From PALSA-612 sp963765295 (lineage in GTDB: Bacteria > Actinomycetota > Thermoleophilia > Gaiellales > Gaiellaceae), in assembly GCA_963765295.1 (NCBI GenBank), contig CAVXVO010000005.1, positions 620,001 to 684,000 of the forward strand: DNA of 64,000 nt, read 5' to 3'. Position numbers and translations under genes: made by a program. The notes beneath the pieces were generated by a model that did not search any database, was not told the DNA's origin, and was given only the letters and a program-made list of their open reading frames with translations. Positions within the stretch are counted from its first letter, which is position 1. The number at the start of each line of letters is the position of its first letter. Of this stretch, positions 50,906 to 61,829 are shown piece after piece.

Positions 50906-51036
50906 GCGCTCACGTCCGTCCTCACGAGCGCGACCCTATCCGGCCGGCGACGCCCGCGAACCGCGAAGCGGTGCGAAACGAATGCCCACCTGACCGTGTT
51001 ACGGTCGACACTCGACGACAACCGAAAGGACAGACC

Positions 51037-51333
51037 ATGCTCTTCCACGTGACCTGGGAGTTCATCGACACGAGCGAAGCGGGCTCGAAGCGCTCGCTGA
51101 CCGTCTTCTCGAAGTGGCAGCCACCCGCAGGAGCCGAGTTCAAGGGCTTCTACGGATTCTCCGACGGACGCGGCGGCGTCGCGCTCATCGAGGCCGACAG
51201 CGCCGCAACGCTCTTCGAGACGACCGCGCCGTGGGTTCCGTGGCTCCGCTTCACCGTCACTCCGATCGTGCCGATCGAGGAGTCCACGCAGCTCGCGAAC
51301 GCCGCGGTCGCCTTCCGCGAGTCCGTGAGCTAG
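51037..51333 (+). CDS. DUF3303-like small protein
   Basis: 98 residues; ATG with AAAGGA upstream. FHVTWEFIDTSEAGSKRSL and VALIEADSAATLFETTAPW match the DUF3303/ferredoxin-like dimeric barrel of unknown function. Its TAG shares CTAG with the convergent isomerase gene. Confidence 0.75.
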   Translation: MLFHVTWEFIDTSEAGSKRSLTVFSKWQPPAGAEFKGFYGFSDGRGGVALIEADSAATLFETTAPWVPWLRFTVTPIVPIEESTQLANAAVAFRESVS

Positions 51334-52337
51334 GCGGCTCCGGCACCCAGCGCGGCGTAGACGAGCTCGTACGCGGCGACGGCGTCCTTGCGCATCTGCG
51401 CCTCCCGTAGCGCTGCATCGTCGATCTTCGCCGCCACTCCGTCGATGAAGCGCCACTGCAACACGCTTCGCTTTACGGCGGCGACGGCGTCCTCGGTGTA
51501 CGGGTACAGGTCGAAGCCGAGACGGCGGCCGTCGTCGCCGTAGCCCGCGCGGCGCAACTCGACCGCCAGCTCGAGCGTCTCCATGAAGGCGGTCGCGCCG
51601 AGCATGTTGTCGTCGTCGAAGGTGCCCCAGCCCGAGTTCGCGTGGTGGTGGCCCATGAGCCCCTCCGCCGACAGCATCGCCGCGTACTCGGCCAGGTTCT
51701 CGCCGTTCATGATCAGGTGCTGCCAGTCCATGTTGACCTTGACGTTGTCGAGGCCGCGGCCGCGCAGCGTGTGGATCACGTGCAGCGTCATGCCGATGTT
51801 GCGCATGAGGATCTTCATCGCCGGCTCGGAGTTCTTGTGCTCGAGCCACAGCTCGACGCCGCCCTCCTTGCAGCTCGCCGCGACCTCGCCGATCCCGTCG
51901 ATGAACCAGGCCCAGCTCTCCTTGTACGGCGTCTGGAACGGGTAGTTGTACCCCTCGATCCCGGGCCAGACGATCAGCGGCACGCCGAGCTCGCCCGCGA
52001 ACCGCGCCGCCGCGACGGCGATGCCGACTGCCTCGGCGCGCGTGTCCGGATCGGGGTTGACGAGGCCGCCACGGCCGAAACGCGGATCGAGGTGCAGGCC
52101 GCCGGCGAGGCAGTACACGTCGTGGTCGCCGAGCGCCTCCTTCACCTCGTCGAGGTTCTGCTCGGAGAGCTCCTGCGGGTAGTGGAACTCGTAGCCGTCG
52201 ATCAGGTCGCCGAGGCCGTCGACCGCCCGGCGCACGCGCTGTGCCGTCGTCTCGCCGGCCCACTGCGGCTGGTAGCCCCCGGGCACGAACCGGGTGACCA
52301 TGGAGCCGAACGCCCAGATGCCGAGGCTCGTCTTCAC
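51330..52337 (-). CDS. Sugar isomerase (TIM barrel, AP_endonuc_2 type)
   Basis: 335 residues from GTG 52337. KTSLGIWAFGSMVTRFVPGG, then strand-end residues DGYEFHYP, PGIEGYNYPFQ, LWLEHKNSEPA (metal Glu), VNMDWQHLIM and MGHHHANSGWGTFDDDN. It resembles xylose/rhamnose isomerase-type barrels but is not the classical actinobacterial XylA. Overlaps the upstream gene's stop (GTGA). Likely supplies ketose to the FGGY kinase. Confidence 0.8.
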   Translation of the reverse strand: MKTSLGIWAFGSMVTRFVPGGYQPQWAGETTAQRVRRAVDGLGDLIDGYEFHYPQELSEQNLDEVKEALGDHDVYCLAGGLHLDPRFGRGGLVNPDPDTRAEAVGIAVAAARFAGELGVPLIVWPGIEGYNYPFQTPYKESWAWFIDGIGEVAASCKEGGVELWLEHKNSEPAMKILMRNIGMTLHVIHTLRGRGLDNVKVNMDWQHLIMNGENLAEYAAMLSAEGLMGHHHANSGWGTFDDDNMLGATAFMETLELAVELRRAGYGDDGRRLGFDLYPYTEDAVAAVKRSVLQWRFIDGVAAKIDDAALREAQMRKDAVAAYELVYAALGAGAA

Positions 52338-52897
52338 GCCGGCACCGGCGCGCGCTCGAGCACTTCCATGAACGCCTTCGACCACTCGGCGAGGTCGGTC
52401 CACCCCGTCGCCGAGACCATGTTCCCGTCGACCACGTCCTTCCCGTCGACGAACTCGCCGCCCGCGGCCTCGACATCGGGCGCGAGCGGCGGGAACGCCG
52501 ACACCTTGCGCCCCCGGATGTAGCCGAGCGCCGCCGGCACCTGCACCCCGTGGCACATGTGTCCGACGGGCAGGTCGTTGTCGAAGAAGTGGGAGACGAT
52601 GCGCTTCACGTCGGCGTCGCCGCGGATCACCTCCGGCGCCCGACCGCCGGGAATCAGCACCGCGGCGTACCGCTCCGGCTCGACCTCCGAGAAGGCCAGG
52701 TCGGCGTCGAGGCCGCGCCCGGGCCGCTCGACGTAGGTGTCGGCTCCGTCCTCGAAGTCGTGCACGACGAGCTGGAGCCGTTTGCGCTGCGGCGCGGCGA
52801 CGTCCACGTCGTAGCCCGCCTCTCGAAACCGGTAGAGCATGTAGTAGACCTCGAGCTCCTCCCCGGAGTCCGCCGTCAGGATCAGGACGCGCTGCAT
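52334..52897 (-). CDS. DJ-1/PfpI-family protein
   Basis: 187 residues, ATG with GAGGAGG upstream. LILTADSGEELEVYYMLYRF, AAVLIPGGRAPEVIR, and nucleophile elbow GHMCHGVQV (Cys). DJ-1/PfpI members include glyoxalases and chaperone-like hydrolases. First gene of a transcript with the isomerase; divergent from the ROK regulator. Confidence 0.88.
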   Translation of the reverse strand: MQRVLILTADSGEELEVYYMLYRFREAGYDVDVAAPQRKRLQLVVHDFEDGADTYVERPGRGLDADLAFSEVEPERYAAVLIPGGRAPEVIRGDADVKRIVSHFFDNDLPVGHMCHGVQVPAALGYIRGRKVSAFPPLAPDVEAAGGEFVDGKDVVDGNMVSATGWTDLAEWSKAFMEVLERAPVPA

Positions 52898-53039
52898 GCT
52901 CCTCCTCTCGTCGACCGGCCGGTGATCACGATCGGAAGTATGACCGGAGCGAATTTTGTATGCCTCTTGACGAACCCCCGCCGGTACGAGAGGGTTCTTC
53001 TGCGGAACTCGGCGGAATTCGGCGCGCGGGAGAATCGAT

Positions 53040-54323
53040 TTGGGAGAGCTCGACGGCGAGCGGTCTGGAGGCGTCCTTCGCGAACGCAACTGCGTTCTCG
53101 TGGTCGACGCGCTCCGCCGCCACGGGCTCGCGAGCCGCAGCGACCTTGCGCGCATGACCGGCCTCTCGCGGACGACGGTCGGCAGCCTGGTCGCGGACCT
53201 GCAGGCGCGGGGACTCGTCGTCGAGGAGGTCGACGGCGATCGCCAGCCCGGACGCGGCCGCCCGCCCGTGTTCCTGCGCCTCGACCCCACGGCCGGCGTC
53301 GCCGTCGGCGTCGACTTCGACCACGACCGGGTTCGCGTCGCGCTGGCGGACCTCTCGTCGAGCGTCCTCGGCGAGGACTGCGCGGAGATCGACGTCGACC
53401 ACTCGGCGTCGGACGCGATCGACGCGGCGGTCGAGATGATCGAGGCGCTGCGCGTCGCCGCGGGTGTCGACGAGGAGCAGCTGATCGGCGCCGGCGTCGG
53501 CCTGCCAGGCCCGATCGACCGCAGGGCGGGGACGGTCGGCTCGGCGACGATCCTGCCGGGCTGGGCGGGCAAGTCTCCGCGGGAGATGCTGTCCGAGCGG
53601 CTCGGCCTCTCCGTCGAGGTCGACAACGACGCGAACCTCGGCGCGCTCGCCGAGGCGTCCTTCGGCGCCGCCCGCGGCCTCTCCGACATCGTCTACGTCC
53701 GCCTCGGCTCCGGCGTCGGCGCCGGGCTCGTGATCGGCGGACGGCTCCACCACGGCGCCGCCGGCCTCGCCGGCGAGATCGGCCACGTCCAGGTGCACCC
53801 GGACGGCGTCGTCTGCCGCTGCGGCAACCGCGGCTGCCTCGAGTCGGTCGCGGCCGAAGGCTCGATCCGCGCGCTCCTCCGGCCCGCCCGCGGGCACGAG
53901 GTGAGCCGCCGCGAGGTGCTGGAGCTGGTCGCGGCACGCGACCTCGGCGCGACGCGTGTGATCAACGACGCCGGCCGGGCGATCGGACGGGTGCTGGCCG
54001 ACCTCTGCAACGCCTTGAACCCCGAGGCGGTCGTCGTCGGCGGCGAGCTCAGCGAGGCGGGCGAGCCGCTGCTCGACGGGATCCGTGACTCGATCGACCG
54101 CTACGCGCTCCCCGGCGCCGCGGCGGCCGTGAAGATCGTCCACGGAGAGCTCGGAGAGCGGGCCGAGGTGCTGGGCGCGCTCGCGCTCGTCACGCAGAGC
54201 ACAGACGCTCTCCGGCTGATCCGCAGGCAAACCCTTGTACAGTTCGGGAGCGCGGCCGAGGCCAGGCAGGCCGCGTGGCGTCCCGTGGGCAGAAAGGAGG
54301 CCGTGCACGCGGAGACGAGCTAG
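53040..54323 (+). CDS. ROK-family transcriptional regulator
   Basis: 427 residues with a TTG start, which is uncertain. N-terminal winged helix (RNCVLVVDALRRHGLASRSD, LARMTGLSRTTVGSLVADL) then a ROK kinase-like domain: GVGLPGPIDRRAG, DNDANLGALAEASFG, GAGLVIGGRLHHGAAGLAGE and zinc motif CRCGNRGCLE. NagC/XylR-type sugar-sensing repressor. Divergent from DJ-1/isomerase and upstream of the sugar ABC transporter, which are probable targets. Confidence 0.9.
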   Translation: MGELDGERSGGVLRERNCVLVVDALRRHGLASRSDLARMTGLSRTTVGSLVADLQARGLVVEEVDGDRQPGRGRPPVFLRLDPTAGVAVGVDFDHDRVRVALADLSSSVLGEDCAEIDVDHSASDAIDAAVEMIEALRVAAGVDEEQLIGAGVGLPGPIDRRAGTVGSATILPGWAGKSPREMLSERLGLSVEVDNDANLGALAEASFGAARGLSDIVYVRLGSGVGAGLVIGGRLHHGAAGLAGEIGHVQVHPDGVVCRCGNRGCLESVAAEGSIRALLRPARGHEVSRREVLELVAARDLGATRVINDAGRAIGRVLADLCNALNPEAVVVGGELSEAGEPLLDGIRDSIDRYALPGAAAAVKIVHGELGERAEVLGALALVTQSTDALRLIRRQTLVQFGSAAEARQAAWRPVGRKEAVHAETS

Positions 54324-54379
54324 GGAGTCGTTCCAATCGGACACGTCTGGTCGGAATTTTCCAAGGAGGAGGGCATCAA

Positions 54380-55450
54380 GTGAGAAGGATTTTCAGCAAG
54401 TGGACGGCGGTGGGAGCTCATCGTCCTCGCTGCCGTCGATCATGACGGCCGTCGCGCACGGCGGCGAAGGCGGCGAGCTATCAGGTCTGCGTCCTGCTGC
54501 CGGACACGAAGTCGTCCGTCCGCTGGGTGCAGTTCGACGCTCCGGACATCGCCAAGGCACTCAAGAAGGCGGGCGTCACCTACTCGATCACCAACGCACT
54601 GAACGACCCGCAGAAGCAGAAGGCACAGGCCGCAGCGTGTCTGGCCGCCGGCGCGAAGGTGGTCATCGAGACCGCGCTCGACAACGGCTCGGCCGTCGGC
54701 GATCGAGAAGTCGTTCACGTCGAAGGGCGGCAAGGCGATCGACTACGACCGCCAGGTCACCGGCGGCAGCGCCTCGGTCTACGTCACGTTCGACGGCAAG
54801 GCGGTCGGCGCGGCGCAGGCCAGCGGGCATCATCGCCGCAATGAAGGCGAAGGGCAAGCACGAAGAAGCCGGTCGTCGCCGAGCTCTGGGGCGGCCCGAC
54901 CGACCAGAACGCGTTCTGGTTCAAGAGCGGGAACGACGCAGATCCTGAACCCGCTGTTCGCGACGGGAAGCTGACGAAGGGCCCGCAGCAGTTCGTGCCC
55001 GGCTGGCTCGCCGACGAACGCGGCACCCGATCTTCTCGCAGATGCTCGTCAAGACGAACAACAAGATCGACGGGGCCATCGCGGCGAACGACAACATCGC
55101 CGGCGCCGTGATCGCGACGCTGAAGGCCAAGCACCTGCAGCCGATCCCGCTCAGCGGCCAGGACGCGACCGTCGCAGGGTGTCCAGTACATCCTCGCCGG
55201 CTGGCAGACCGGCACGGTGTACAAGTACGTGCCCGACGAGGCAGCCGCCGCCGCAGCAGCAGCGGTCGCGCTCCTCAAGGGCAAGACGCCGAAGTCGAAC
55301 GGGTTCAGGAACAACGGCAGCAAGAACGAGCCGACGTTGGCACTTCCCGTCATCTGGATCACGAAGGCGAACTACAAGCGCCTGTTCACGGACGGCTTCC
55401 TGAAGCCGAGCGAGGTCTGCATCGGCGTGTACAAGCAGTACTGCAAGTAG
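54380..55450 (+). pseudogene. Sugar ABC transporter substrate-binding protein, multiply frameshifted
   Basis: GTG with AAGGAGGAG upstream. Pieces in successive frames read YQVCVLLPDTKSSVRWVQFD, KAIDYDRQVTGGSASVYV, KGPQQFVPGW, NNKIDGAIAANDNIAGAVI, PLSGQDATV and WQTGTVYKYVPDEAA, i.e. a full XylF/RbsB-type periplasmic binding protein. At least six extra bases and one missing base (near 54701, 54826, 54862, 54941, 55016, 55029, 55177; loss near 54968) break it. The coding quality of each piece suggests sequence errors. Confidence 0.78.
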
Positions 55451-55520
55451 CAGCTGCGACTCGACGGTGGAGGCGCCCTCCGGGGCGCCTCCACCACGTT
55501 TGTGGTAGGAAACCCGCCAC

Positions 55521-56306
<786 letters not shown>

Positions 56307-56310
<4 letters not shown>

Positions 56311-57584
56311 GCGTCGACGTCGAAGCCGTCGGTCAGGACGCGGGCCGCCCCCGGCGGAGGAGACCTCGAGCGCCAGGCTGGGCTCGGCCAGCGACGGCAC
56401 TCGACAACATCAAGGTCGGGCAACCTCGGAGTCCTCCCGATCGTCATCGGGCTCGTGTTCATCGTCGTCTTCTTCGGCTTCAAGGCGACGAACTTCTTCA
56501 CCGCGGACAACTTCGTCAACATCATCATCCAGATGGCGGGAACGACGATGCTCGCCTACGGCGTCGTCTTCGTGCTCCTGCTCGGCGAGATCGACCTCTC
56601 GATCAGCTACGTGGCCGGGATCGGGGCGCTCGCGGTTGCCGAGCTCCAGCTGCCCGGCAGCGGACACCAGATCAACGGGCTGCTCGCGATCGCTGGCGCG
56701 GTCGCCGATCTGCGTCGTCATCGGCGCTCGTGCAGGGCTCGATCGTCGCGTACGTCGGCGTGCCCTCGTTCGTCGTCACGCTCGCCGGCTTCCTGATCTG
56801 GCAGGGAGTGATCCTGTATCAGCTCGCGGCAGCCGGGCTCGATCATCATCCAGGACCGCTGGATCAACTACACCGCCAGCTATTACTTCTCCGACCTCGC
56901 AGGCTGGCTCATCGCCGGCGTCGATCACCGGCCTCTACGCGCTCGTGGTCGCTCGCCGGGCGCGGCCGGCAAGCGGCGCGCCAGGGTCACGATCCAGAAT
57001 CCCGTGGCTCGATCGTCGCCAAGATGGTCGGGATCGCCGTCGCCGCCTTCGGGACCGTCGCCATCTGCAACAACGCGAAGGTGCAGGGAACGCCGCTCGG
57101 TCTCCCGCTCGCCGGCGTCATCATCGTCGTCTTCCTCGTCGTCCTGACGTACCTCGCCAAGCGAACGACCTTCGGCCGTCACGTCTACGCCGTCGGCGGT
57201 AACGCCGAGGCCGCGCGCCGGGCCGGCATCAACGTCCCGCGGATCCGCGTCATCGTCTTCATGATCTCGAGCGCCATGGCGGCGATCGGCGGCATCATCC
57301 TCGCCGCCAACGTCAACTCGGTCGACCTCGAACTTCGGCGGCGGCGACGCTCCTGCTCGACGCGATCGCGGCAGCGGTCATCGGCGGCACGAGCCTCTTC
57401 GGCGGCCGCGGCGAGGTGCGGAACGCGTTCCTCGGCGCGCTCGTGATCGCCACGGTCGCGAACGGCCTCAACACGGCCGGCTACACGCCCCGGGACGATC
57501 TACATCGTCACCGGGATCATCCTCCTGCTCGCCGTCACGCTCGACACGATCGCGCGCCGGCTGCAGATCCGCTCCGGCCGGTAG
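56307..57584 (+). pseudogene. Sugar ABC transporter permease (RbsC/XylH-like), multiply frameshifted
   Basis: GTG start. Hydrophobic pieces in all three frames: VLPIVIGLVFIVVFFGFKAT, GTTMLAYGVVFVLLLGEIDLS, SFVVTLAGFLIWQGVIL, RTTFGRHVYAVGGNAEAARR and NAFLGALVIATVANGL. BPD_transp_2 family. Ten or so extra bases, e.g. near 56420, 56707, 56730, 56841, 56933, 57011, 57330, 57346 and 57497. Completes the substrate-binding protein/ATPase/permease set. Confidence 0.75.
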
Positions 57585-57609
57585 CACGCACGGGGAACCG
57601 CTGGTTCCG

Positions 57610-60600
57610 CTAAGGCTTCACGGTCAGGATCTGGTCGGCGGCGACGTTCTGCAGCCGCGTCGATCTTGCCGCCCGACCAGCGGACGTCGAGCTCCTTCAG
57701 CCTGATCGTCGTGCCCGAGGCCGAAGTGCGCCCGCGGATCCTCCGACGAGAGGTAGCTGCTGCCGGCCTGGATCTCGCGGACGAGCCGCGCTGCCCGTCC
57801 GGCAGCACCGCGGTCACGACCGCGCCGGGCGCGAACTTCGCCAGGCTCACCTCGAGCCAGTGGCCGGACGCGCCGGTGTTGTGCAGCAGGATCAGCTTGC
57901 CGCCGATCGAGTTGATCGCAATGTCGATGCGCCCGTCGTTGTCGTAGTCGGCGGCCACCAGACCCGCGACCGTTGACGAGCGGCCCGGGATCGAGGCCGA
58001 CGGCCTTGGACGCGTTCGCGAAGCCGTGACCCGTGTTCTCGAGCACCTGGATCCGGCCGGCGTTCTTCTTCAGGTTCGTCACCGGGATGTCGCCGTTCGC
58101 GAGCACGAGGTCGAGCCGACCGTCGTTCGCGAGATCGACCCACGAGTCGCCCCACCCGGTCTGACCCGGTCCCGATCGCAGCGGACGAACTCGTGCGTGA
58201 CGTTCGCGAAGGCGTACGAGCCGCCGGCGCTGCGGAAGGCGGCGTCGCCCTGCCCGCGCGAGTTCGTCACGAACAGATCGGGCGCTGGCCGTCGCCGAGT
58301 AGTCCTGGGCCGCGATGCCCATGCCGGCGTTGCGGTCGGCGACGCCCCACCTGTGCGCCCTGCTCGACGAAGTGGAAGCCGAGCGGCCCGCCCGGCTCGT
58401 TCAGGTAGAGCCGGTTCGGGTCGAGGTCGTTCGCGACGTAGAGGTCGGGCCGACCGTCGCCGTTCACGTCGGTGAAGACCGCACCGAGGCTGTGGTCGGT
58501 CTGCGCCCTGTCGATGCCCGACCTTGCGCGCCACCTCGCGAAACGCGCGGACGCCCGTGCGGCGTCCGGCCCCTCGTTGAGGTAGAGCAGATCGGGGAAG
58601 GCCTGGAGGTTGCGTCGGGAATCCGTGCGCGGAGTCGACCGGCGCGTTCACGTCCGCGTAGCCGGAGACGAAGATGTCCGGGCGGCCGTCGCCGTTGACG
58701 TCCGCCACCGCCACGCCGGTGTGCCAACCGAACGTGCCGAAGGCGTCGATGCCCGCCTCGTGGGTGATGTTGGTGAAGGTCCCGTTGCCGTTGTTCGAGA
58801 GCAGCACGTTGTAGGTGTTCGTCGTGATGAGCAGGCTCGGATAGCCGTTGCCGAGATCCACGGTCGCGCAGCCGTTCCCCTGCACGGCGACGTCCGCGTG
58901 CGACGTGGCGCTGACGTCCACGAACTTGCCGTGCACGTTCTCGTAGAGCGCGCTCCGGGGCAGGCCGCCGTGGGCGTTCCACCTCTCGACGTCGTTGTCG
59001 GAGTACGAGTTGACGACGAAGAGGTCGAGCCAGCCGTCGTTGTTGTAGTCGATCCAGCAGAGACCGCCGCCCATCATCGAGTGGACGTCGGCGGGGTACA
59101 TCCCGAAGTGGAAGTCGTCCTGCCGGAAGTTCAGCCCGACCTGGCGGCCACGTCCTGCGAGGTGCACGCCGTCGAAGCTCTTGGCGACGAGCTGCGGGCT
59201 CGACGAGACGCGCGGCGCGGCCTTCACACCCGTGAACGAGATCAGCTCGTAGCCGCGGCTGCCCAGGTCGAGCTGGAAGGTCGCCGCGAACGGCACCGCC
59301 GCGCTCCGGCTGACGAGCCGGCGCAGGCGCGCCCCGGTACTCGGACCGCTGCACGAGGCCGGTCACGGCAGCGACGACGATCGGCTCCCCCTGCCCCTGC
59401 GGCCGGGCGGAGCTTCACGCGCATCGTGTCGAGACGGTAGGTGGGAACGGTGATCGGCTGCGTCTTCGGCTGCTTGACGAGCGTCTGCACGGCGGCGAGC
59501 GAGTCGCAGCACGAGCCCGGGCTCGCCGCGCTTCTCGTTCCGTGTTCGCAGCGCGCGTGCTCTCGTCCGCGCAGGTCGACGACGAGGCTGCGTGCGATCG
59601 TCAGCGCGGTCTTGCGGTCGAGCTGTGACGAGACACCGGACGAGTGCAGGATCGTCACCTGCGGCAGCCGGCCCGTGTCCCGCGAGCGGCGCCGCGGCGC
59701 CTGCGGGACGGGCGGGGATTCCGGCGAGCACGACGAGCCCGGCGAAGCCCGCCACGCCGACGAGCCCGACTGCGCCCAGCCTTGCGGCACCTGCGCGGCC
59801 GCGCGCGGCGAGCCGTCCGGCCCAGGCCGAGACGCGGTCGTCCGGCGAGCCGGCGGCCGGCAGGAGCCACTCGAGCAGCGGCCGCGCGGCGCAGACGATC
59901 GTGAGCGAGCCGAGCAGCGCCACCTTGGCGGCGAACTCGGTCCGCATCGGCGCGATCAGGAGCGTCGCCAGCAGGCCGATCCCGGCGCCGTAGACGAGCC
60001 GCGCCAGCCGTCCCTTCGGCGTCGTCTTCGGGTCGGTGATCATGAAGAACATGAAGACGAGCACCTCCGGCGAGGTGATCAGCACCCACCAGAAGTAGCG
60101 CCCCGTCACGGGCCCGAGATGCCAGCGCGCCGTCATGTCGTGGCCGCCGCCGGCGATGACGGCCATGCCCGCGGCGAACGTGAGCCAGAAGGCGATCGCG
60201 ATCCCGATCAGCTTCAGCCGCAGGAGGATCGCGAGGCCGCCGGCGACGATGATCACGAGCGCGAGCGCCATCCACGGCGACATCGGCCCCCACCAGAAGT
60301 CGAGCGGCTCCACGCGATCCTTGCCGAGGATCAGGAAGCAGAGCACGAGCCCGAAGTTCGACGGGTTGAAGACGTGGTTCCCGCGCCACTTGATCACGTA
60401 CTTCGACAGCAGCGAGACGGCTGCCGTCCCGGCGAAGATGTACCAGCCGTTCGTGCTCCACCAGTCGCCGTGCACCGTGCCGGGGACGCGCAGGACGAAG
60501 GCGACGCCGTTGCCGGTCAGGAGCGCGCTCGCCGGCCACATGAGCACGTGCTGGCGACGGAAGGCGATCGCGACCTCGAGCACCGCGCAGGTACCGATCG

Positions 60601-60784
60601 AGATCAGGATCTGAGCAATCGAGAGGTCGAAGTCGAACGCGACCTGCCCGAGAACCTGCAGCGAGATGATGACCGCCGCCAGATGCAGCCGAGGGTCGCG
60701 CAGTGTCGGCAGCAGCACGGGATACGGCGTGCCTCTGATCTGCAGCGTCGGGCGGCCGGCGGGCACGGCAGCGGGCGTTGCCAT
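57610..60784 (-). pseudogene. RnfD/NqrB-like membrane domain plus FG-GAP/UnbV repeat protein, frameshifted
   Basis: From ATG 60784 a clean ~300-residue membrane part (about 8-9 segments; FNPSNFGLVLCFLILGKDRV, SPEVLVFMFFMITDPKTTPKGR) resembles RnfD/NqrB-type proteins. No clear stop separates it from LPQVTILHSSGVSSQLDRKT, then FG-GAP/VCBS repeats with calcium-type loops (DYNNDGWLDLFVV, DVNGDGRPDIFVSG), and an ASPIC/UnbV-like end (LKELDVRWSGGKID). About 1050 residues if one protein; two adjacent genes is the alternative. Several one-base breaks between 57.6 and 59.8 kb. Confidence 0.65.
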
Positions 60785-60807
60785 CTGCCCATTTAAGCCC
60801 AGAGTCG

Positions 60808-60813
60808 TAGTAT
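60808..60813 (+). promoter_or_regulatory. -10 hexamer TAGTAT upstream of the isomerase/epimerase gene
   Basis: Ten bases before ATG 60824, in the 39-base divergent intergenic region. Confidence 0.4.
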
Positions 60814-60823
60814 CCGTGCGGCA

Positions 60824-61829
60824 ATGCCGCGCCCCGTCACTCTCTTCACCGGCCAGTGGGCCGACCTCCCACTCGAGGAGCTCGCGCGCAAGGCCGGTGA
60901 GTGGGGTTTCGACGGGCTCGAGCTCGCCTGCTGGGGCGACCATTTCGAGGTCGACCGCGCCCTCGCAGAGGACGGTTACGTGCGCTCGATCCAGGAGGTG
61001 CTCGAACGCAACCACCTGAACTGCTTCGCCATCGGCGCACACCTCGTCGGCCAGGCGGTCTGCGACCCGATCGACGCGCGGCACCGGGGGATCCTCCCGC
61101 CGGAGTTGTGGGGCGACGGCGAGCCCGAGGGCGTCCGGCAGCGCGCCGCCGAGCGGATGAAGGACACGGCCCGGGCAGCCGCGCGGCTCGGAGTCACCCA
61201 GGTGAACGGCTTCACGGGCTCGGCCGTCTGGCACATGCTCTACTCGTTTCCGCCCAACGACTTCGGCGAGGTCGAGCGCGGCTACGCGGACTTCGCCGAG
61301 CGCTGGGGGCCCGATCGTCGACGTCTTCGACGCGGAGGGCGTGCGCTTCGGGCTCGAGGTGCACCCGACCGAGATCGCCTACGACTTCGTGACGACGCAG
61401 AAGACGCTCGACGCGATCGGCCGCCGCCCGGGGTTCGGGATCAACTTCGACCCGAGCCACTTCGCGCACCAGCACCTCGACTCGGCCGCCTACGTGCTCG
61501 AGTTCGCCGACCGCATCTACCACGTCCACGTCAAGGACTCGAAGAAGCTCCTCGACGGCCGCAAGTCGATCCTCGGCGGGCATCTGAACTTCGGGGAGCT
61601 CGAGCGCGGCTGGGACTTCGTCTCCCCGGGCCACGGCGACGTCGACTTCGAGGCGCTGATCCGCGCGCTGAACCGGATCGGCTACGCGGGGCCGCTCTCG
61701 ATCGAGTGGGAGGACTCGGGCATGGACCGCGAATGGGGCGCGCAGGACGCGCTCGCATTCGTCCGCCGCACGGACTTCACGCCCTCGACCGTCGCCTTCG
61801 ACGCAGCCATGCAGCGGAGCGAGCCGTGA
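60824..61829 (+). CDS. Sugar phosphate isomerase/epimerase (TIM barrel), one frameshift
   Basis: About 334 residues. TLFTGQWADLPLEELARKAG and WGFDGLELACWGDHFEVDRA, then FGLEVHPTEIAYDF, FGINFDPSHFAHQHLD, IYHVHVKDSKKLLDG and LSIEWEDSGMD give the metal Glu/Asp/His/Glu set. A one-base break at 61313 (GGGCCC-G-ATC); removing G reads RWGPIVDVFD. Stop overlaps the next GTG. Confidence 0.87.
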
